A stretch of DNA of 64,000 bases from Stakelama pacifica (GCF_004361835.1 NZ_SNWD01000006.1:62001-126000); one strand, 5' to 3'. Shown: positions 7,452 to 21,113, numbered from the stretch's first letter. Notes: a model not told the origin generated them from the sequence alone. Made by a program: numbers and translations.

Positions 7452-9962
7452 TTAGAAGCCGACAACCAGCGAGCCGACAATGGCGCGCGGCGGGCCGATA
7501 TTGACGAAGCTCGATGCCGAGCTGAGCGTCAGACCACCACTGAACGAACCGATGTAATTTTCGTCGAACAGGTTGGTGACGTTGAGCTGCAGACGGCTGT
7601 TTTCGAGGCCTGCATCCTTCAGCGAGTACCGGATTTCCGCATCTACGACCGTATAGGGGTCGAAGCGGAAGGTGTTGGTGTCGTCGAAATAGCGCGGGCC
7701 GGTGCGCTTCGCCTGAACACCGATTTCGACCGGGCCGAGCTGGCCCTGGACACGGCCACCGAACATATATTTCGGTACGCCGCGCTCGTAATTGCCCGCA
7801 GTGGCGATTACGCTGCCGTCCGAACCCGCCAGAACATCCTGCTTGATGTCCGAAACGATATACGAACCGAAGGCGTAGAAGCTGATCTGCGGGATCGGCT
7901 GCCAAGAGAAGCTGCCGTCGACGCCATATTTCTCGACCTTGCCGAGGTTGGTTTCGACGCTGCAGTCACACTCGACCTTATATGCCGAAACAAGGCGGTT
8001 GTTGTAGCTCGAATACCAGCCGGTCAGCGAGGTCGAGATCGTGCCCGACTTGAACCGTACGCTGCCGTCGAAGCTGTCCGAGGTTTCGGGCTTCGGCTTA
8101 TTGGCATCCGTGTCGGGCAGATACAGCGAGTTGTACAGCGGGTCGGTGCCGGGAACCGAGATATTCTTAGTATAACCGGCCGCGATCGAGAGCGCGGGGG
8201 TGAAGTGGTAGGTGAAGCCGATGCTCGGCAGAACCTTGCTGTAGTTGTAATGACGGCTCTGCGGAAGGGCGGCGCCGGTCACCGAACCATCTGCATCGAC
8301 GACATACGGATTGGCCGCTGCATAGGCTGCCTGACCAGCAGCCGAGGGAATGCAGTCGACATAACCGCTGGTGTTGGTGGTGAAGCAGTAATTGTCCAGG
8401 TCACGCGAGAAGAACGGCACGCGCAGACCGGCGAGTACGTTCAAACGGTCCTCAAGGAACGTGCCGCTATATTCGCCCGAAACCTGATGCAGCGTCGCGA
8501 ACGATTTACGATCACGCTTTTCGAGCAGATTGCCGTTTACGTCCTTGAGGCCGTCATTGATCGGGAACACATCGTATGGCGAACCGTCAGGACGCAGCAG
8601 TCCGGCTTCACCCGTCTGACGGTGACGAGCGCGGTCGAAGCTGTAGGAAAGACGTACGCGGTTGGTGTCGTTGATCTCATATGCCAGGTTGGCAATGGCG
8701 ATCCACCGGTTGGTAACGGTCTGGCTGGGCGTAAGAACCCGGATCTGGTCAGATTCGCTCGGCGAGATAACGCCGTCGCCATTGGCATCCACGCCCAGCG
8801 TCCCATCGCCATTCATATCGATGCCGAAATAAGGCTTGCCACCGATATAGCCGACGAGCTGCTCGCCATCAGCGGTCTGATATTCGCTTTCATAGCCGAC
8901 CGAGGTGCCGCCGCCATTCGCCTTAGTATAGGTATAGGCACCGTCGAACGAGAAAACGAGCTTATCCGTAAAGTTGAACTTTGAGTTCAGACGAATATTG
9001 CCAGTGTTTGACGGGTTGAAGCGCCGTTCAAACTCGCTGCCACAGCTATTCGGCGTATCCACGACGGTCGCGCTGGCAGAAGTGTTAATCGTGCAGGGAT
9101 AATTGATGTCGTAGAAACGCTCTTCGCGGCTGATCGGATAGTTTTTATAGCTAAAGGGCGAGCCGTTGAAGTTGTTGCGGTTCTGGTTCCAGTGACCGGC
9201 AAGCGAAACGAAATCGCCGTTCGAGCCGATCCGCTGGTAGATTTTCGCGTTATATTGCTGCTTGTCGACGCCGCCATAGTTGGAGAAGGTCGAGTCCTGC
9301 TTGACGCGCGATGCAGAGAACCATGCCTTGGTTCCGTGGCCGGTGATGTCGCCGGTCTGAATCAGGCCGAATACGCGGTTATACGGACGGCTTTTGCCTT
9401 TGCCGTCGGCAATGATGTCGCCATAGCTGGCAACCGCCATCGCGCTCAGCGTGTCGCTGGGTTCGATCGTGTTGATGTTGATCGTGCCGCCTACCGCTGC
9501 CGGGGTCGGGCTGTCGACATCCGTCGAACCAAGGTTGACGTTGATGTTATCGACCAGTTCGATGTCGATATTCTGGTTGGTATAGAGCGCGTAGTTGCCC
9601 GAATCGTTGAGCGGGATACCGTCGAGCGTTTGCGAGATACGGTCCGAGTTGAAACCGCGAATGCTGAACGAACCGCCCAGCGAACCGAACGGATCGTTGT
9701 TGGTGAAGCTGACGCCCGGAACCTGGTTCAGGACTTCGTTAACGCTCTGACCCGGCGTCTGGCGACGCAGCAGTTCGGAGGTTACGACGACCTTCGCCTT
9801 CGGCGTGTCGGGAATTTCGATCCCGGCGATACCGCGTTCCGCCTGACCCTGAACGACGATATCCGAATCATCGAATTCGATCGAGCCGGTCGACTGCGCG
9901 AAGGCAGCGCCCGGAATGGCAAGCGCGGCGATGGCGACGCCGGCATAAAGCATGTTGCGCAT
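7452..9962 (-). CDS. TonB-dependent outer-membrane receptor with EF-hand-like loop
   Basis: Outer-membrane receptor of 836 residues. A signal peptide (MRNMLYAGVAIAALAIPGAAFAQ) precedes a possible TonB box (SDIVVQG) and a plug domain with VLNQVPGVSF, GGSFSIRGFNSDRISQTLDGIPL and AAVGGTININT. A 22-strand-type barrel follows and ends in GSLVVGF, a typical terminal aromatic strand. One barrel loop holds two tandem Asp/Asn-Gly calcium-type motifs (8754-8819). Several paired cysteines (YPC..NSC, ECDC, NYC..VDC) suggest disulfide-bonded surface loops. The start at 9962 is preferred over 9986 because AAGGGAAG lies just upstream. The substrate is not evident. Confidence 0.93.
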   Translation of the reverse strand: MRNMLYAGVAIAALAIPGAAFAQSTGSIEFDDSDIVVQGQAERGIAGIEIPDTPKAKVVVTSELLRRQTPGQSVNEVLNQVPGVSFTNNDPFGSLGGSFSIRGFNSDRISQTLDGIPLNDSGNYALYTNQNIDIELVDNINVNLGSTDVDSPTPAAVGGTININTIEPSDTLSAMAVASYGDIIADGKGKSRPYNRVFGLIQTGDITGHGTKAWFSASRVKQDSTFSNYGGVDKQQYNAKIYQRIGSNGDFVSLAGHWNQNRNNFNGSPFSYKNYPISREERFYDINYPCTINTSASATVVDTPNSCGSEFERRFNPSNTGNIRLNSKFNFTDKLVFSFDGAYTYTKANGGGTSVGYESEYQTADGEQLVGYIGGKPYFGIDMNGDGTLGVDANGDGVISPSESDQIRVLTPSQTVTNRWIAIANLAYEINDTNRVRLSYSFDRARHRQTGEAGLLRPDGSPYDVFPINDGLKDVNGNLLEKRDRKSFATLHQVSGEYSGTFLEDRLNVLAGLRVPFFSRDLDNYCFTTNTSGYVDCIPSAAGQAAYAAANPYVVDADGSVTGAALPQSRHYNYSKVLPSIGFTYHFTPALSIAAGYTKNISVPGTDPLYNSLYLPDTDANKPKPETSDSFDGSVRFKSGTISTSLTGWYSSYNNRLVSAYKVECDCSVETNLGKVEKYGVDGSFSWQPIPQISFYAFGSYIVSDIKQDVLAGSDGSVIATAGNYERGVPKYMFGGRVQGQLGPVEIGVQAKRTGPRYFDDTNTFRFDPYTVVDAEIRYSLKDAGLENSRLQLNVTNLFDENYIGSFSGGLTLSSASSFVNIGPPRAIVGSLVVGF
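8754..8819 (-). other. EF-hand / dockerin-like calcium-binding motif in a receptor loop
   Basis: This segment encodes residues about 382-403 of the receptor: first DMNGDGTLG, then DANGDGVISPSE. The second is a canonical 12-residue EF loop, with D1, N3, D5, G6, I8, S9 and E12 in place. The first keeps D1, N3, D5, G6 and L8. Confidence 0.7.
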
Positions 9963-10122
9963 GATTCTTCCCTTATGGATTGGCACCGAAATCGGCGCGC
10001 GGCGTATTCGCCGTCGGGGCGGCTGATGGGCATGGAATATGTCGGTTGCATGACAAAATCGACTTCCAGTTCCCGCAATCTGCCAATCGCGTTAAAGAAT
10101 CATGCTGCGTTGCAAAAAAGCA

Positions 10123-13904
<3,782 letters not shown>

Positions 13905-14062
13905 GGGGCGGCGCGCGCTATATTATCTATCGCCCATGGAGCGCCCGCGCCCGATAGCTATGCGCTTTCTCTCCCGTCTCACTCGCTACAGCACGCCCCT
14001 GCCGGAACCCGGCACCTCTGCCGAACGCTATGCCTCCCGAACCTGTGGATTTGGAGAGAGAT

Positions 14063-14812
14063 ATGGCGCGCTTTGATGGTCGGACGTTTCTGGTGACCGG
14101 CGGTACGTCAGGGATCGGGCTCGCGACCGCGAAACGGCTATCGGATGAGGGCGCGAAGCTGCTGATTACCGGGCATAGCGAGAACCATATCGAGGAGACG
14201 CGCAAGGCCCTTCCCAAGGCGAAGGTGATCGAAAATGACGCCTCTGCCCATTATTCGGCGCAGGCGCTTGCGGATTGCGTGCGTGAATTCGCGCCTGACG
14301 GGCTGGACGGCGCGTTTCTGAATGCCGGGTTCGGCCGGTTCAAAGCGCTGGGCGAGATCGACGCGACCGAAATCGACGACCATTTCGACCTCAACCTGCG
14401 CGCGCCGCTGCTTCAGGCGAAGCATCTGGGCCCGTGCATGAAGGATGGCGGGGCGATCCTGCTCGTCGGATCGGGCACCGTCGGCGGCGGGCGCGCTGAT
14501 ACGCTCGTCTATTCAGCAACCAAGGCGGCGGTGCGGCAGGCGGCGCGCAGCCTTGCCACCGAATTCGCGCCGCGCGGGATTCGCGTCAATGTCGTGACGC
14601 CAGGGGCGACCGAGAGCCGCTTTCACGAACGCGGTGGGATGAGCGAGGCTGAGGAAAAAAGCTATAAGGAAAAGGTAGCTAAGGCGGTGCCGCTGGGCCG
14701 GCTGGGCACGCCCGAGGATGTTGCGGCAGTTGCCACCTTTCTTTTGTCCGACGATGCGGCCTATGTCACCGGATCGGAATATCGGGTCGATGGCGGGCTG
14801 ACCATGGCCTGA
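14063..14812 (+). CDS. SDR family oxidoreductase
   Basis: Short-chain dehydrogenase/reductase of 249 residues. The NAD(P)-binding motif TGGTSGIG is near residues 12-19, LNAG replaces the usual NNAG, and the catalytic triad is S in GSGTVGGG plus YSATK. The C-terminal GSEYRVDGGLTMA is typical of classical SDRs. The start follows GGAGAG at 14053-14058; an in-frame ATG at 14030 lacks such a site. The substrate cannot be deduced. Confidence 0.9.
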   Translation: MARFDGRTFLVTGGTSGIGLATAKRLSDEGAKLLITGHSENHIEETRKALPKAKVIENDASAHYSAQALADCVREFAPDGLDGAFLNAGFGRFKALGEIDATEIDDHFDLNLRAPLLQAKHLGPCMKDGGAILLVGSGTVGGGRADTLVYSATKAAVRQAARSLATEFAPRGIRVNVVTPGATESRFHERGGMSEAEEKSYKEKVAKAVPLGRLGTPEDVAAVATFLLSDDAAYVTGSEYRVDGGLTMA

Positions 14813-14840
14813 GCGGCAACGGGCGGAGGAGGCGATCAGC

Positions 14841-16013
14841 GTGGCTAGACGGATTGCGCGGGGCGTCGGCATCGCGCTGCTCTTTGCGATTATCGGCATC
14901 TGCCTGACGCTGGTTATCGTGCCGCGCTTTCTTGACCGCATCTATTATCGCGGGCCGGTGAGTGGGCATTTCGACGGCGAGCATTTTTTCAATCCCGATG
15001 GCGATCAGGATATCGCGCCGCCCACCGGACGCAGCCGCCCGGGCTTTATTGCGCGCTATCTGCTGGGCGAGGACGATCGCCCCGTCTGGCCAGACCATGT
15101 CGATGTCGCGCAGGCAAAGCCGCCCGCGCGGGTGGCGGGGCAGCGGATGCTCGTCACCTGGGTCGGCCATGCCAGTGTGTTGGTGCAGACCCAAGGCCTC
15201 AATATCCTCACCGATCCGGTGTGGAGCGAGGTTGCCGGGCCGTTCGGAATCGGGCCGCATCGCGTCGCACGACCCGGTATCGCGTTCGACGATCTGCCGA
15301 AGATCGACCTCGTGCTGGTCAGCCACAATCATTACGACCATCTCGACCTCGCGACGCTGGGCAGACTGTGGCAGCGCGATCATCCGCTGATCGTCACCGC
15401 ACCGGGCAATGACAGCGTCATTGCGCAGGCGGGCGCGAAGGCGGCGGCGCGCGACTGGGATAGCGGCGTTGCGGTGAAGCCCGGTGTCGATGTCGTGGTG
15501 ACGCGCAACCATCACTGGAGCAGCCGCTGGTTCGCCGATCGCAATCGCGCGCTCTGGTCGAGCTTCGTCGTGCGGATGCCGGGCGGCAATCTGTTCTTTG
15601 CGGGCGATACGGGTTTCGGCGACGGCAAATGGCCGGGCGAGGCTGCGGCGCTGGGCCCGATCCGGCTGGCGCTGATCCCGATCGGCGCGTTCCGTTTTCA
15701 GGAAGGGCAGATGGGAATCGACAGCCATATCGGCCCGGTCGATGCAGTGCGCGTGTTCGAACGGCTGCACGCCGCGCATGCGATCGGCATCCATTGGGGG
15801 ACGTTCCGGCTTTCGTGGGAAGGCTATCTGACCCCGCCGCGTCTGCTGAGCGCCACGGCGAATTGCGCCGGGATCGGGGATGCGTTCACCACCATTCCGA
15901 TCGGCCGGACGGTTGAGATACCGGCGGGCGATTCGCCGCCAAAGGCAAAACCCGCCAGCCGCAAGCAATTGCTCAAATGTCTCGACACGCCTGAAGTGCG
16001 CGCGATCCGTTAA
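14841..16013 (+). CDS. MBL-fold metallo-hydrolase, NAPE-PLD-like
   Basis: Metallo-beta-lactamase-fold hydrolase of 390 residues. An N-terminal membrane segment (about residues 8-30) anchors it. The metal motif HNHYDHLD is at about residues 164-171, with further ligands in NHHWSSR, FAGDTGFG and GIHWGTFRLSWE. The arrangement is that of the UlaG / N-acyl-phosphatidylethanolamine phospholipase D group, so a phospholipid or other phosphodiester is possible but not shown. It starts with GTG after a strong GGAGGAGG (14825-14832), 28 bases after the SDR gene, suggesting co-transcription. Confidence 0.82.
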   Translation: MARRIARGVGIALLFAIIGICLTLVIVPRFLDRIYYRGPVSGHFDGEHFFNPDGDQDIAPPTGRSRPGFIARYLLGEDDRPVWPDHVDVAQAKPPARVAGQRMLVTWVGHASVLVQTQGLNILTDPVWSEVAGPFGIGPHRVARPGIAFDDLPKIDLVLVSHNHYDHLDLATLGRLWQRDHPLIVTAPGNDSVIAQAGAKAAARDWDSGVAVKPGVDVVVTRNHHWSSRWFADRNRALWSSFVVRMPGGNLFFAGDTGFGDGKWPGEAAALGPIRLALIPIGAFRFQEGQMGIDSHIGPVDAVRVFERLHAAHAIGIHWGTFRLSWEGYLTPPRLLSATANCAGIGDAFTTIPIGRTVEIPAGDSPPKAKPASRKQLLKCLDTPEVRAIR

Positions 16014-16015
16014 AA

Positions 16016-17308
16016 TCAGGTCTCGCGCGTAGCGAAGGTTGCCGAAAGTGCGTGGTAGAGGCGGTCGCGGCACACCCACTGGCTTGCCTGATCGGCGATC
16101 AGTGCAGCACCGAGCATCGGCAACATCAGTCCCCGGCTGACCGTGGTTTCGGAGATAATGATAACAGCCGTCAGCGGCGCGCGCACCACGCCGGTAAAGT
16201 AAGCGGTCATGCCGAGCAGCACGACGGCGCTCCCCGGTTCGCCGGGGAAGAACCAGCGCAGCACATTGCCGAAACCAGCGCCCGTGGCGAGGCTGGGCGC
16301 GAAGATGCCGCCCGGCAGCCCCGAAATCGCGGTTGCGGCGGTGGTGATGAACTTGGCAAGCCCGAACCAGAGCGGTGCGTGCACGCCTTCGATCATCGCG
16401 CGGGCAGGGGCATAGCCGGTGCCCCAGGTCAGGTTGGTGAGCACGCCCGTAACCGCAACGATCGCGCCGCAGATACCGGCGGCATACATCGGGTTGCGGC
16501 GCATCCACAGCATGGGCTTATTGTCCGCCCGCGCGGCGAGCAGCAACAGGCGGGAAAAGGCACCGCCGAAAATGCCGCCGACCACGCCGGCCAGCGGCGC
16601 GATGACCAGCGCGCTTTTGAACGGCAGCGACGCGCCGGTGACGCCGAAATAGATATAATCGCCCGCGACGCCTTGCGCGACCATGCCCGAAATCAGGATC
16701 GCGGTCATGACGAGCAACGTCATGCGCTGTTCGTACGCAGCGGCGAGTTCCTCGATCGCAAAGGCGATTCCGGCCAGCGGCGTGTTGAACGCGGCCGCCA
16801 CACCCGCCGCGCCGCCCGCAATCACCATCGACGCGCGCATCGGCGCCTGCAGCAGCCGGTGCCACCCCGCCATGACGGCGGCGGCGAGCTGAACCGTCGG
16901 CCCTTCGCGGCCCACGGAAGCGCCGCACAGCAATGCGCCGAGCGTCAGCACCGACTTTACCGCCGCGGTGCGCAGCGACATCAGCGACTTCGTCGCTTCG
17001 GTCGGGTTGGATTTCGCCGCGATGATCTGCGGAATGCCCGATCCGCGCGCATCGGGAGCGACTTTCTTGGTCGCCCAGGCGATCAGCACAAAGCCCAGCG
17101 GTGTCAGGAGCAGCGGCAGATAGGGATAGACGCGGACGATATCGAGAAACAGGCTGCTGACATCATCCGCCGCAGTCGCGAAGATCAGCGCGAACAGGCC
17201 GACCGAAATCGCGCCGCCGCCGATCGCAACGCGACGGCGAAACACCATGGACTGAGGTCCCTGACGACGGATCAGGGCACGCAGACGGTTTCGGGTCAGT
17301 TTCTTCAC
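16016..17308 (-). CDS. ClC-family chloride channel / H+/Cl- antiporter
   Basis: Inner-membrane chloride transporter of 430 residues. The selectivity-filter motifs GSGIPQ, GREGPTVQ (with the gating glutamate) and GGIFAPSLATGAGFG are all present. FAIEELAAAYEQR carries the internal proton-path glutamate and CRDRLYHAL the C-terminal tyrosine. That combination points to an H+-coupled antiporter rather than a passive channel. No CBS domains. It converges with the MBL-fold gene, leaving a 2-base gap. Confidence 0.92.
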   Translation of the reverse strand: MKKLTRNRLRALIRRQGPQSMVFRRRVAIGGGAISVGLFALIFATAADDVSSLFLDIVRVYPYLPLLLTPLGFVLIAWATKKVAPDARGSGIPQIIAAKSNPTEATKSLMSLRTAAVKSVLTLGALLCGASVGREGPTVQLAAAVMAGWHRLLQAPMRASMVIAGGAAGVAAAFNTPLAGIAFAIEELAAAYEQRMTLLVMTAILISGMVAQGVAGDYIYFGVTGASLPFKSALVIAPLAGVVGGIFGGAFSRLLLLAARADNKPMLWMRRNPMYAAGICGAIVAVTGVLTNLTWGTGYAPARAMIEGVHAPLWFGLAKFITTAATAISGLPGGIFAPSLATGAGFGNVLRWFFPGEPGSAVVLLGMTAYFTGVVRAPLTAVIIISETTVSRGLMLPMLGAALIADQASQWVCRDRLYHALSATFATRET

Positions 17309-17428
17309 AGGCGTAAACGGGTTGACATGGCGCGGCGCATAGCCGCTCTCTATCGCGCGATTGGTCCGGGGGCAAAGTCGTTTGCGAAAGAATCTTCGCG
17401 CCCGCCGGCAAGCCGCTCTATATTGCGC

Positions 17429-17443
17429 GAATGAATCGGGAAC
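17429..17443 (+). promoter_or_regulatory. Possible LexA (SOS) box upstream of uvrB
   Basis: GAAT-N7-GAAC differs by one base from the alphaproteobacterial LexA site GAAC-N7-GAAC (GTTC-N7-GTTC). It lies 55 bases before the uvrB start and just downstream of a TATATT sequence (17419-17424) that could be a -10 element. Tentative. Confidence 0.35.
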
Positions 17444-17498
17444 AAGTATCCCTGTTGATGCTTGGGATCACAGCTTCCAATCCCCATATGGCGCGGCG

Positions 17499-19691
17499 AT
17501 GGCGATTCAGATCAGAACAACGCTCGACGAACCGGAAACCGGTGATACCTTCATTCCGCACCGTCCGGCACGGCCTGACAAAGCGGAGGGCGGTAAGCCG
17601 TTCAAGCTGGTCAGCGAATATGAACCGGCGGGCGATCAGCCTGCTGCGATCGAAGAACTGGTCGCTGCCGCGCGAGCGGGCGAAAAGGATCAGGTGCTGT
17701 TGGGCGTCACCGGATCGGGCAAGACCTTCACCATGGCGAAGGTCATCGAACAATTGCAGCGCCCGGCGCTGATCCTTGCCCCCAACAAGATTCTCGCAGC
17801 GCAGCTTTACGGGGAGTTCAAAAGCTTCTTCCCCGAAAATGCGGTCGAATATTTCGTCAGCTATTACGACTATTATCAGCCCGAAGCCTATGTGCCGCGT
17901 TCCGACACCTATATCGAAAAGGAATCGAGCACGAACGAGGCGATCGACCGGATGCGCCATTCGGCGACTCGCGCGCTGCTCGAACGCGACGATGTGCTGA
18001 TCGTCGCATCGGTGTCGTGCATTTACGGCATCGGATCGGTCGAAACCTATTCGGCGATGATTTTCGACATCAAAAAGGGCGATGTCGTCGACCAGCGCGA
18101 CATCATCCGAAAGCTGGTCGCGCTGCAATATAAGCGCAACGATGCAGGCTTTGCGCGCGGCAATTTCCGGGTGCGCGGCGACAGCCTCGAAATCTTCCCG
18201 TCGCATTATGAAGATACCGCATGGCGCATCGCTTTCTTCGGCGACGATGTCGAAGAGATCACCGAATTCGATCCGCTTACCGGTCAGAAGATCGCCAGCC
18301 TCGACAAGATCCGCGTCTTCGCCAATTCGCACTATGTGACGCCGGGGCCGACGCTGAAACAGGCGACCGGCGCGATCCGCCACGAGCTTGCCGAGCGGCT
18401 GAAGGAATTGCAGGCCGAAGGGAAATTGCTCGAAGCACAGCGGCTGGAGCAGCGCACCAATTTCGATCTTGAGATGATCGCCGCGACGGGATCATGCGCG
18501 GGGATCGAAAATTACAGCCGCTTCCTCACCGGGCGGCTCCCCGGCGAACCGCCGCCGACTTTGTTCGAATATCTGCCCGAGAACGCGATGCTGTTCGTCG
18601 ATGAAAGCCATCAGACGGTGCCGCAGATCAGCGCGATGGCGCGCGGCGACCATCGGCGCAAGATCACGCTGGCCGAATATGGCTTTCGCTTGCCGAGCTG
18701 CATCGACAACCGACCATTGCGCTTTAACGAATGGGACGCGATGCGCCCGCAAACGGTCGCGGTGTCGGCCACGCCGGGTAATTGGGAGATGGAGCAGACC
18801 GGCGGCGTGTTTGCCGAACAGGTCATCCGCCCCACGGGCCTGATCGACCCGCCGGTTGAGATCAAGCCGGTCGAGGAACAGGTGCAGGACCTGATTCAGG
18901 AAGCGAAGAAGACAGCCGAAAAGGGCTATCGCACGCTCGTCACCACGCTGACCAAGCGGATGGCCGAAGACCTGACCGAATATATGCACGAAGCGGGGAT
19001 CAAGGTCCGCTACATGCATTCGGATGTCGAAACGCTGGAGCGTATCGAGCTGATCCGCGACCTGCGCATGGGCGTCTATGACGTGCTGGTCGGCATTAAC
19101 TTGCTGCGCGAGGGCCTCGATATTCCCGAATGCGGGCTGGTCGCGATTCTCGACGCTGACAAGGAAGGGTTTTTGCGCAGCGAAACCTCGCTGATTCAGA
19201 CGATCGGCCGCGCCGCGCGTAATGTCGATGGCCGGGTGATTCTCTATGCCGACCGGATGACGGGCAGCATGGAGCGCGCGCTGAGCGAAACCAGCCGGAG
19301 GCGCGAAAAGCAGGAAGCCTATAACCGGGAACACGGCATCACGCCGACGACGATCCGCCGCAATATCGGCGATATCATCGCGCATGTCGCGTCGAAGGAT
19401 CAGGTCACGGTCGATCTGGAAGACGATCGCCCGCACATGGTCGGCCACAACTTACGCGCCTATATCGAGGAGCTTGAGGGCAAGATGCGCAATGCCGCCG
19501 CGAACCTTGAGTTCGAGGAGGCAGGCCGGTTGCGCGACCAGATCCGCGAGCTGGAGGCCGAAGAGCTTGGCCTGCCCGAAGCGGATCGCAAGGCACCGGT
19601 AATGGGCCGGTCGAACGAGGGTAAACCCGGCACCCGCAAGACGCGGTACGGCAAGGTGCAGAAGAAATTCGGCGGCGGTTCGCGCCGCTGA
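17499..19691 (+). CDS. uvrB: Excinuclease ABC subunit UvrB
   Basis: Damage-verifying helicase-like subunit of nucleotide excision repair, working with UvrA and UvrC. 730 residues. Walker A is [10 protein letters not shown], the beta-hairpin region [25 protein letters not shown]-like box VDESHQT, and the helicase C-terminal motifs [14 protein letters not shown] and QTIGRAARN are intact. The C-terminal UVR domain ([13 protein letters not shown]) contacts UvrC. The start at 17499 (MAIQIRTT) fits homologues; the longer open frame upstream overlaps probable promoter sequence. Confidence 0.96.
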   Translation: MAIQIRTTLDEPETGDTFIPHRPARPDKAEGGKPFKLVSEYEPAGDQPAAIEELVAAARAGEKDQVLLGVTGSGKTFTMAKVIEQLQRPALILAPNKILAAQLYGEFKSFFPENAVEYFVSYYDYYQPEAYVPRSDTYIEKESSTNEAIDRMRHSATRALLERDDVLIVASVSCIYGIGSVETYSAMIFDIKKGDVVDQRDIIRKLVALQYKRNDAGFARGNFRVRGDSLEIFPSHYEDTAWRIAFFGDDVEEITEFDPLTGQKIASLDKIRVFANSHYVTPGPTLKQATGAIRHELAERLKELQAEGKLLEAQRLEQRTNFDLEMIAATGSCAGIENYSRFLTGRLPGEPPPTLFEYLPENAMLFVDESHQTVPQISAMARGDHRRKITLAEYGFRLPSCIDNRPLRFNEWDAMRPQTVAVSATPGNWEMEQTGGVFAEQVIRPTGLIDPPVEIKPVEEQVQDLIQEAKKTAEKGYRTLVTTLTKRMAEDLTEYMHEAGIKVRYMHSDVETLERIELIRDLRMGVYDVLVGINLLREGLDIPECGLVAILDADKEGFLRSETSLIQTIGRAARNVDGRVILYADRMTGSMERALSETSRRREKQEAYNREHGITPTTIRRNIGDIIAHVASKDQVTVDLEDDRPHMVGHNLRAYIEELEGKMRNAAANLEFEEAGRLRDQIRELEAEELGLPEADRKAPVMGRSNEGKPGTRKTRYGKVQKKFGGGSRR

Positions 19692-19756
19692 CGATTAGCC
19701 GTTGAGCGGTGGGGCATTGCGTCGCATGTTTCCCGAAATCCATGGGGAGAATCGAA

Positions 19757-20518
19757 ATGCGCCTTGCCCTGATCGCCGCCGCTGTTGCGCTTGCCCTTCC
19801 GCTTCCTGCTGCCGCGCAGGTGGTGAGCAAGGGACAGGTCGGGGCCGCGCTTTTCATGCCGGGCCGTCCGGCGGACGCGGTTAAGCTGGATGCCGATCGC
19901 AAACCGGCTGAGGTGCTGAACTTTCTTGGTCTGAAAAAGGGCGATGTCGCCGCCGATATCATGGCGGGCAGCGGCTATTATTCCGAAATCATGGCGCGGC
20001 TGGTTGGACCGAAGGGGAAGGTCGTCGCGTATGAACCCACCCAGTTTTATGATGAAAAGGCAAAGGCAAGCTGGCATTCGCTGATCGGTCGAGAACCCAA
20101 TGTCAGCGTTGTCAGCTACCCGTTCGACAAATTCGCGGCACCTGCCGACACCTATGATTTCGTGATGCTGCACATGGTCTATCACGACCAATATTGGGAA
20201 AGCGCCAAATATGGCATTCCGCGCAGCGACCCCGCCGTCTTTGTCAAAACGCTATATGCTGCGATGAAGCCGGGAGGTATTGTCGGCGTGGTCGACCATG
20301 TGGCGAACCCGAATGACGATACACGCGCGACGGTAGAGGCGATGCACCGCATCGACCCGGCAGTGGTGAAGGCCGATTTCGAAGCGGCAGGCTTCGTGCT
20401 GGAGGACAGCAGCGATGTGCTGAGCAATCCGGACGATGCGCACGACAAGAGCGTGTTCGATCCGGCGATACGGGGGCATACCGACCGGATCGTGTACCGG
20501 TTCCGCAAACCGGGCTGA
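19757..20518 (+). CDS. Exported SAM-dependent methyltransferase-like protein
   Basis: 253 residues with a clear signal peptide (MRLALIAAAVALALPLPAAAQ) ahead of a class I methyltransferase fold. The glycine-rich SAM loop DIMAGSGYYSE is followed by VVAYEPTQFY, DFVMLHMVYHD and MKPGGIVGVVDHV. This matches a group of predicted methyltransferases that carry export signals. Because SAM is not expected in the periplasm, either the fold serves another role or the protein acts before export. GGGGAGA upstream supports the start at 19757 over 19709. Substrate unknown. Confidence 0.8.
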   Translation: MRLALIAAAVALALPLPAAAQVVSKGQVGAALFMPGRPADAVKLDADRKPAEVLNFLGLKKGDVAADIMAGSGYYSEIMARLVGPKGKVVAYEPTQFYDEKAKASWHSLIGREPNVSVVSYPFDKFAAPADTYDFVMLHMVYHDQYWESAKYGIPRSDPAVFVKTLYAAMKPGGIVGVVDHVANPNDDTRATVEAMHRIDPAVVKADFEAAGFVLEDSSDVLSNPDDAHDKSVFDPAIRGHTDRIVYRFRKPG

Positions 20519-20579
20519 TCGACCGGCCGGACGCTTTCGCTCTTGAGGGGGGCGGATGCGGGCTGCATAAGCCTTTGCC

Positions 20580-21113
20580 ATGCGTCATCTGTTCCGTATC
20601 GCCCCGGTCCTTGCGCTGGGCATCGCCGCGTCCGCCTGCGTCCCCAGCGTGGCTCCGCCGCGGGTGACTCCGTCGCCCGCACCGACCCCGGCCGCCAGAC
20701 CCCTTCCTGCGCCTGCGCCTGTCCTGAAGGGCGACTGGCGCGACTGGCCGCTCACCCCCGGCGACTGGCGCTATCAGGACGGCGCGCGGGAATCGGTCGC
20801 GCGTTATGGCGAACGGGGCGGGGAGACGGTGTTCGCGATCCGTTGCGACAAAAAGCGGCGGCAGATTTCGCTGTCGCGCCCCGGTGCCGCGCCGCGCAGC
20901 CTGCCGATGACGATCCGCACCAGCTCGCAGACCCGCACCCTGACCGCGCAGCCCGACGGTCGGGAGATGGTCGTCACCCTTGCGGCGCAGGACCGGCTGC
21001 TCGATGCGATGGGGTTCAGCCGGGGGCGGTTCATTGTCGAAATGCCGCCGATGCAGACGCTGGTGATCCCGTCCTGGGCCGAAGTGCTGCGCGTTACCGA
21101 GGATTGCCGGTAG
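20580..21113 (+). CDS. Putative lipoprotein of unknown function
   Basis: 177 residues beginning with a lipoprotein signal (MRHLFRIAPVLALGIAASAC), the lipobox being IAASAC. A proline-rich linker (PSPAPTPAARPLPAPAP) leads to a compact domain containing GDWRDWPLTPGDWRYQ, RPGAAPRSLPMTIRTSS and AQDRLLDAMGFSRGRFIVE, ending in a cysteine (EDCR). I do not recognise a named family. It is probably an envelope protein; the adjoining genes give no functional hint. Confidence 0.7.
   Translation: MRHLFRIAPVLALGIAASACVPSVAPPRVTPSPAPTPAARPLPAPAPVLKGDWRDWPLTPGDWRYQDGARESVARYGERGGETVFAIRCDKKRRQISLSRPGAAPRSLPMTIRTSSQTRTLTAQPDGREMVVTLAAQDRLLDAMGFSRGRFIVEMPPMQTLVIPSWAEVLRVTEDCR

Noticed and set aside
7428..8984. 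Open frame of 518 codons on the plus strand opposite the TonB-dependent receptor gene
   Set aside because: It is the exact complement of a well-supported receptor, has no recognisable domain and no ribosome site; long antisense frames are expected at this GC content.
9963..10122. Possible cobalamin riboswitch upstream of the first TonB-dependent receptor
   Set aside because: The region is only 160 bases and shows no B12-box-like sequence or suitable stems.
13926..13954. CTATCG ... CGATAG inverted repeat after the fumarase gene, considered as a terminator
   Set aside because: Only a six-base stem with a long loop and no T-run follows.
14766..16508. Minus-strand frame of 580 codons across the MBL-fold gene and the ClC gene
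   Set aside because: Out of frame with the ClC protein and antisense to the hydrolase with its HNHYDH motif; no family features.
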